Part shown: positions 59,581 through 64,000 of the stretch, piece after piece
Position numbering within the stretch: the stretch's first letter is position 1
Layout of the letters: the number at the start of each line of letters is the position of its first letter
Origin: JBGPQJ01 sp963829485
Lineage (GTDB): Bacteria > Chloroflexota > Anaerolineae > Anaerolineales > Villigracilaceae
Direction of reading: 5' to 3'
NCBI GenBank assembly: GCA_963829485.1
Contig: CAWHIK010000008.1
Coordinates: 248,001-312,000 of the forward strand
Length of the DNA: 64,000 nucleotides
Program-made: the position numbers and the translations under genes
Notes under the pieces: model-generated
Seen by the model: the letters and a program-made list of their open reading frames with translations, nothing else
The model's database searches: none
What the model was told of the DNA's origin: nothing

Positions 59581-61707
59581 ATGGACGTCTCCCAAAAAGC
59601 GCAGCCGCAGCCGCTGCGCTCCCAATTCCTCGCAATAATATTACTCATCACGACCGGCGTTTTAATCCTGGTTGGGTTGATCGTTCAAATCTCCATCCGC
59701 CAGCCCGCCCTGCCGGTCCAGCAGGGACAGGTCGCGCCGCAAGACTTGCTGGCTATCGGCGATGCGAGTTTCGTCAGTGACGTATTAACTGAACAAGCCC
59801 GCACCGAAGCGGAACGGGCGGTGTCTCCCGTTTATTCACCCGCCGACCCGGTCACATCACGCCAGCAAATCGAGGGACTGCGTACCGTTCTCCTCACAGT
59901 GACTGAAATCCGGGGGAATACTGAACTGGATCTGGCAGCCAGGAAGACTGCATTCGCCGAGATCACCCAGCTCCAACTCCAGCCGGAGACCATCGACCGG
60001 GTGTTGTTGATGTCCGATTCGCGCTGGTCAACGATCGAACAGGAAGCGCTGAGCATACTCGAGCAGGTGATGCGCGGAACGGTGCGTGAAGACCAGATCG
60101 AAAGTATCCGGCGCAGCCTGCCCACCCTGGTGAGTCTAGACCTTACCGAGGATCAGGCTCTGGTCGTCGCTGAACTGGTCTCCCCTTACGTCGTCGCCAA
60201 CAGTTTTTACAGCCCCGAGCTTACCGAGAGCGCCCAGTCTCTTGCCCGTAAATCGGTGCAGCCGATCACCCGCGAATTTCTTGCGGGAGAGAAGATCATC
60301 TCCCGTGGCGACGTCATCACCGCCGCGGACATTGAAGCGCTGCAGAAACTGGGTTTGATTCAATCCATCCCCGAATGGCAGGAATTGATCGGAGCGGCCT
60401 CACTCGTCATCATCCTGTCTGTCTTTATTTGGCTTTATTTTCTTCGCCGCAGACCCGCATCGCTGGGCAGCCTGCGCGGTCAGTTTCTGATCGCGATCAT
60501 CTTCCTGCTATTCTTCATCGGTGCACGCGTTCTGATCCCCAATCGAACGGTCATTCCCTATTTATACCCACTGCCGGCATTTGGGATGCTGGTAACCGCG
60601 CTGTTTGGAATCGGACCTGCGCTTGTCCTTTCCATCCCGCTGTCCATTTTGACATCTTATGGAATGCCGAACGCCCTCGACCTGACGATCTATTACCTGA
60701 TCACATCCCTGTGCGCTGTCCTGACGCTGGGACCGGCGCGCAGTGTCGGGGCTTTCTTCCGATCAGGCATTGCGGTGGCGGGATCCGGGGCTGCTGTTAT
60801 TCTCGCGTTTCGCATCCCATTCTATTCGTGGGATTGGATCGGGATCCTGACCCTGATCAGCGCAGCGACGTTCAACGGCGCGGCTTCCGCGAGCCTGGCG
60901 CTGCTTCTCCAGTATTTACTCGCACAGCAGCTGGGATTGGTCACTCCGCTCCAACTGCTTGAGATCTCCCGGCCGGATCATCCCCTGCTGCAATTCTTCC
61001 TGCGCAGCGCCCCGGGCACCTACCAGCACAGTCTGCAGGTCTCCAACCTGGCTGAACAGGCCGCGGAGGCCATCGGCGCGGATCAACTCCTTGTGCGGGT
61101 GGGCGCACTCTATCACGATTGCGGCAAGGCGATGAACCCGCAGTTTTTCGTCGAGAACCAACTCCCCGAAGCCATCAACTCCCATGACGATATGGAACCG
61201 ATCGATGCGGCACGTATCGTCATTCAGCATGTGACCGACGGGCTCGCACTGGCGCGCAAGCACCATCTTCCCTCGCGCATACAGGATTTTATCGGCGAGC
61301 ATCACGGCACGCTCTCCACCCGCTACCAGTACAACCGCGCCGTCGAAGCAGCCGGGGGCGATGCCTCGAGAGTGGATCTCAACAAGTTTCGCTACCCCGG
61401 TCCAAGCCCGCAATCACGGGAGACCGCCATCCTGATGCTCGCCGACGGCGCTGAAGCGCGCACCCGCGCCGAGCGGCCTGCGGACGAGGCGAGCCTTCGC
61501 GCCCTCGTCCACCGCGTGGTGGACCACTGCCAGCAGGACGGTCAGCTCGACGCCACCCGCCTGACGCTGCGCGATCTGCATCTCATCAATGAGTTTTTTG
61601 TCAGCACCCTGCGCGGGACTTTTCATGCAAGGATCCAATACCCCAGGCTGGAGACCTTGTCCAAAGAAGTCCCCACCCAGCCACGGCCTGAGCAAGAAAA
61701 TAAATGA
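59581..61707 (+). CDS. 7TM-HD phosphohydrolase, PgpH-like
   Basis: 708 residues. A signal-anchor helix (about 17-38), an extracytoplasmic 7TMR-HDED domain (about 50-260), seven helices (about 265-440), and a cytoplasmic HD domain (about 470-690) with YHDCGK (His512, Asp513), FIGEHHGT and DGAEARTRA. In Listeria and others PgpH-type proteins hydrolyse cyclic di-AMP to pApA. It precedes ybeY, with an ATGA overlap, an arrangement also seen in Firmicutes. It starts 12 bases after yqeY, so all may be one transcript. Confidence 0.92.
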   Translation: MDVSQKAQPQPLRSQFLAIILLITTGVLILVGLIVQISIRQPALPVQQGQVAPQDLLAIGDASFVSDVLTEQARTEAERAVSPVYSPADPVTSRQQIEGLRTVLLTVTEIRGNTELDLAARKTAFAEITQLQLQPETIDRVLLMSDSRWSTIEQEALSILEQVMRGTVREDQIESIRRSLPTLVSLDLTEDQALVVAELVSPYVVANSFYSPELTESAQSLARKSVQPITREFLAGEKIISRGDVITAADIEALQKLGLIQSIPEWQELIGAASLVIILSVFIWLYFLRRRPASLGSLRGQFLIAIIFLLFFIGARVLIPNRTVIPYLYPLPAFGMLVTALFGIGPALVLSIPLSILTSYGMPNALDLTIYYLITSLCAVLTLGPARSVGAFFRSGIAVAGSGAAVILAFRIPFYSWDWIGILTLISAATFNGAASASLALLLQYLLAQQLGLVTPLQLLEISRPDHPLLQFFLRSAPGTYQHSLQVSNLAEQAAEAIGADQLLVRVGALYHDCGKAMNPQFFVENQLPEAINSHDDMEPIDAARIVIQHVTDGLALARKHHLPSRIQDFIGEHHGTLSTRYQYNRAVEAAGGDASRVDLNKFRYPGPSPQSRETAILMLADGAEARTRAERPADEASLRALVHRVVDHCQQDGQLDATRLTLRDLHLINEFFVSTLRGTFHARIQYPRLETLSKEVPTQPRPEQENK

Positions 61708-62162
61708 TCCATATCAAGACCAAACCCGGATTGTCTCCGGACATCTCTCCGAAAACGCTAAAAAAAGCAGCGCAGTACACCTTCGAACATCAGGCTGTTC
61801 CAAAACCACATACACTGACCATCCTCCTGTCTGATGATTCACAACTCCGATCCCTGAATCAGAGTTATCTTGGAATCGATGCGCCTACCGATGTACTTTC
61901 ATTTCCATCGGAAGAGAGCGATCCTGAAACAGGGGAAAAGTACCTGGGAGACATCGTCATCTCCATCCCGCGGGCTGAGCGGCAGGCAAGGACAGCCGGT
62001 CACCTACTGGAAGCAGAAGCCCAGCTGCTGGTCGTGCACGGCGTGCTGCACCTGCTGGGTCATGATCATGCAAAATCCGCGGACAAATCCCGCATGTGGC
62101 AGGCACAGGGAGAAATCCTGGAGAGGCTCGGGCTGGGGCAGATCCAGATCCGCGAAGAATAG
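61704..62162 (+). CDS. ybeY: Endoribonuclease YbeY
   Basis: 152 residues with DAPTDVLSFPS, GDIVISIPRA, and the zinc motif HGVLHLLGHDH (His112, His116, His122). YbeY processes rRNA 3' ends and takes part in ribosome quality control. Coupled to the HD gene by ATGA and followed by dgkA after 7 bases, as in many bacteria. Confidence 0.96.
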   Translation: MIHIKTKPGLSPDISPKTLKKAAQYTFEHQAVPKPHTLTILLSDDSQLRSLNQSYLGIDAPTDVLSFPSEESDPETGEKYLGDIVISIPRAERQARTAGHLLEAEAQLLVVHGVLHLLGHDHAKSADKSRMWQAQGEILERLGLGQIQIREE

Positions 62163-62169
62163 GCAGCGT

Positions 62170-62565
62170 GTGGCGAACATCAAGGAATTTTTAATCTCCC
62201 GATATCGCTCCTTCGAAAACGCTTTCCGTGGCTTGTGGTTCGTCATCAAGACCCAGAAAAATGCCTGGCTGCATGCCATCATGACCACGCTGGTCATTTT
62301 GCTGGCCATCGGGTTGCAACTTCCCGCCAGGGATTGGGCTGTACTCCTATTGACGATGGCATTGGTCTGGTCGGCGGAATTTTTCAATACCGCCATCGAA
62401 GCGGTCGTGGACCTCGCCAGTCCGGTACAGCATCCGCTGGCTAAAACCGGTAAGGACGTCGGCGCCGCAGCGGTGTTGATCGCAGCCCTTGCTGCCGTGT
62501 TGGTGGGATTATTGATCCTGGGTCCTCCGTTGTGGGAAAGACTCTCATTCTATTTCAGTAATTGA
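62170..62565 (+). CDS. dgkA: Diacylglycerol/undecaprenol kinase DgkA
   Basis: 131 residues from a GTG start at 62170: an amphipathic start helix, then three membrane helices. EFFNTAIEAVVDL holds the metal and catalytic Glu-Asn-Glu residues and KTGKDVGAAAVLIAA the rest of the Gram-positive-type signature. In Gram-positives this enzyme phosphorylates undecaprenol. The conventional ATG at 61870 lies far upstream inside ybeY and can be ignored. Confidence 0.9.
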   Translation: MANIKEFLISRYRSFENAFRGLWFVIKTQKNAWLHAIMTTLVILLAIGLQLPARDWAVLLLTMALVWSAEFFNTAIEAVVDLASPVQHPLAKTGKDVGAAAVLIAALAAVLVGLLILGPPLWERLSFYFSN

Positions 62566-62581
62566 ACCGGTGGAGAAAAAA

Positions 62582-63433
62582 ATGACCTTATCGTTTCGTT
62601 TTGGCACAGTGGGCTCTCCCACTCAAACGCCCAAAAAGCCCGGTGGAAGTGTAGGAGCGATCTATTACAGTCGTGAAATCGGACTGGATGCGCTCGAACT
62701 GGGCTGGGTGCAATCGGTGAGGGTATCCGCTGAGACCTGCGCACTCATCAAGGCTGCGTCTGTTGGGCAGGATGTGGCGGTCAGTGTTCACGCCCCCTAC
62801 TTTATTAATCTCAATGCTGATAAGGATGAGTGGCCGAAATCCCGAAAGCGCTTGATGGACGCTGCGCACTACGGGAATCTGGCCGGCGCTACGGATATCA
62901 TCTTCCATCCCGGCTCGTATTTCGAGCGACCCGCCGAGGAGGTGCTCGAGGCGGCCATCCCGCGCCTGCGCGGCTGCGTGGACGAATTGCGCGCAGCCGG
63001 GAATCCCGTCACCCTGCGCCCGGAGACCATGGGCAAGATAGCCATGCTCGGCTCCCTCGAGGATACTCTGGCGATGGCGAGAGAGATCCCGGGTGTCGAA
63101 CCCTGCCTGGATTTTGCCCACCTGCATGCCCGCGCCGGTGACGGATCCATCAACTCCTATGAAGAATGGTCCACCCGGATAAAACTGTATGCTGACGCGT
63201 TGGGTAAACCAGCGCTCAAACGCCTGCACATTCATCTTTCAGGCATCGAGTACGGACCCAAAGGGGAGAAGAACCACCTCACGCTGGAGGATGCTGACCT
63301 CAACCTAAAAGCACTTTTCAAAGCCCTGCATGATGCCGGCGCCGGAGGCCGCATCCTTTGCGAAAGCCCGATCATGGAAGAGGATGCACTGACCATGATG
63401 AAAGCCTGGAAAAAGATCAGCAAAGAGAAATAA
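62582..63433 (+). CDS. nfo: Endonuclease IV-like TIM-barrel protein
   Basis: 283 residues. FRFGTVGSP, the metal-binding residues in VSVHAPYFINL, IIFHPGSYF, LRPETMG, CLDFAHLHAR, and LHIHLSGIEYG match the apurinic endonuclease IV fold with most zinc ligands visible. It would nick DNA at abasic sites, but some relatives are sugar isomerases; the full set of ligands favours the nuclease. I chose ATG 62582 with GGTGGAG ahead; GTG at 62570 is an alternative. Confidence 0.82.
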   Translation: MTLSFRFGTVGSPTQTPKKPGGSVGAIYYSREIGLDALELGWVQSVRVSAETCALIKAASVGQDVAVSVHAPYFINLNADKDEWPKSRKRLMDAAHYGNLAGATDIIFHPGSYFERPAEEVLEAAIPRLRGCVDELRAAGNPVTLRPETMGKIAMLGSLEDTLAMAREIPGVEPCLDFAHLHARAGDGSINSYEEWSTRIKLYADALGKPALKRLHIHLSGIEYGPKGEKNHLTLEDADLNLKALFKALHDAGAGGRILCESPIMEEDALTMMKAWKKISKEK

Positions 63434-63435
63434 AA

Positions 63436-63474
63436 AAGAAACTTCCGAAGCCTTATAGACTTCGGAAGTTTCTT
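63436..63474. terminator. Strong bidirectional terminator
   Basis: AAGAAACTTCCGAAG (63436-63450) pairs perfectly (15 bp) with CTTCGGAAGTTTCTT (63460-63474) around a 9-base loop, between convergent genes. Confidence 0.88.
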
Positions 63475-63487
63475 ACATCCAGCGTGA

Positions 63488-64000
63488 TTAATTCCCGTAT
63501 GCCGTATCGTAAATCGCCCTGATCAGGGAAGTGTCATCGATGGTGTCGCCTTCCAGAGTCCAGAACATCACGCCGGAACCTTTCTCCATGGCCAGCTTGG
63601 TTTTTTCGATGATGGTCGGAACGCCGTTGTAATAAACCGTTGCTCCAGAATACTCCATGCTGTCCCTCTGCGCTGCGGACGGATCTGCATCCACCAGCTT
63701 ACGGTAGGGCACTGAGCCCGGATGGCCGTAAAAAGGCACGCCAAGCACAGTCTTTTCTTTCTGTAAACCCTGCCCTGCCCAGTACGCCAGCAAATCGACA
63801 GCATATTGATAAGGCGAATGCCCGGCTCCATGGTCGCCATCATAGACCATCACATTCAGAAAATCGACGTCGGCAAAAGTCACTGGCAGGAAATTATCCG
63901 CGTTCGACCCCAGGGCAGGTACCGCTGCAGTGAGCAGCATGCCTTCCGGTAACGCCAGGCGAAGCTCGTGCATCAGCGCTGCATAATTTTTTGCGGACTG
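63488..64000 (-). CDS. Glycoside hydrolase family 18-like protein (C-terminal part, 5' end beyond window)
   Basis: About 170 residues before the stop at 63488, open to the right edge. NVMVYDGDHGAG (around the Met-x-Tyr-Asp motif of GH18 barrels), LGVPFYGHPGSV, and the end block KGSGVMFWTLEGD fit GH18 chitinases or related spore-coat-type hydrolases. The catalytic DxxDxDxE motif would lie upstream, outside the window, so activity cannot be judged. Confidence 0.82.
   Translation of the reverse strand, partial: QSAKNYAALMHELRLALPEGMLLTAAVPALGSNADNFLPVTFADVDFLNVMVYDGDHGAGHSPYQYAVDLLAYWAGQGLQKEKTVLGVPFYGHPGSVPYRKLVDADPSAAQRDSMEYSGATVYYNGVPTIIEKTKLAMEKGSGVMFWTLEGDTIDDTSLIRAIYDTAYGN

Noticed and set aside
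61870..62169. Long upstream extension of dgkA (231 residues)
   Set aside because: The extension is ybeY read in another frame; the DgkA family begins near the GTG at 62170.
1..64000. CRISPR array, prophage or insertion sequence
   Set aside because: No regularly spaced short direct repeats, no transposase or integrase, and no phage structural gene was seen in either strand; the only long tandem repeat is the tRNA-derived one.

Overview
The window looks like a chromosomal stretch from a GC-rich Chloroflexota bacterium, probably class Anaerolineae. Three things point there: two neighbouring DUF2298 (YYY-motif) membrane proteins, a family typical of Chloroflexota and archaea; a serine hydroxymethyltransferase-GcvT fusion; and several small lipoproteins with proline/threonine-rich linkers. 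Mevalonate kinase next to a UbiA-type prenyltransferase and the lack of any outer-membrane biogenesis gene fit the same lineage. Taxonomy is inference, since no rRNA gene is present.

Layout. 1-7.2 kb: two small membrane proteins (TspO-like, DUF2177), a two-domain fasciclin lipoprotein, an Ntn-hydrolase lipoprotein, an unknown membrane protein, an orphan lipoprotein with a decayed partial copy nearby, and a frameshifted methyltransferase. 7.2-8.2 kb: an AT-rich island with a DpnI-type methyl-dependent restriction enzyme and a 56-residue ORF. 8.3-16.1 kb: GlyA-GcvT fusion (frameshifted), a MerR regulator with a textbook 19-bp-spacer promoter, a 1020-residue kinase/M23/aminotransferase fusion, and tRNA-Val followed by two tandem degenerate tRNA-derived repeats. 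16.2-22.2 kb: FAH-family hydrolase, mevalonate kinase plus prenyltransferase, TlyA carrying an in-frame palindromic repeat, a toxin/antitoxin-like nucleotidyltransferase pair, and LepA. 22.2-38.5 kb: a surface-glycan or glycoprotein assembly region with an LPG-synthase-type membrane protein, sugar epimerase, GT4, methyltransferase, three GT-C-like proteins and the DUF2298 proteins. 38.6-40.7 kb: cmk and two plsC-type acyltransferases. 40.7-44.4 kb: rpmH-rnpA-yidD-(beta-propeller lipoprotein)-yidC-jag, then a PfkB kinase, parA-parB and an amidohydrolase. This gene set is usually origin-proximal, but I found neither dnaA nor a convincing oriC. 48.7-56.2 kb: two histidine kinases with one response regulator, DUF6812-like protein plus a lone CpaF ATPase, and an XRE-TPR-GNAT-V4R cassette. 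56.3-64 kb: DsbA-like thioredoxin, DUF554, cobalamin adenosyltransferase, a zinc-phospholipase-like protein, YqeY, 7TM-HD phosphohydrolase, YbeY, DgkA, endonuclease IV-like protein, and the C-terminal part of a GH18 hydrolase cut by the window edge.

Two points matter throughout. First, six genes contain seven apparent single-base frameshifts, some at short homopolymers, and each can be repaired by a one-base edit. I read these mainly as sequence errors and annotate the genes across the shift. Second, several genes have a TATAAT-like box ending 6-7 bases before the start codon with no Shine-Dalgarno sequence or one too close to use, which suggests leaderless transcripts alongside normal Shine-Dalgarno genes.
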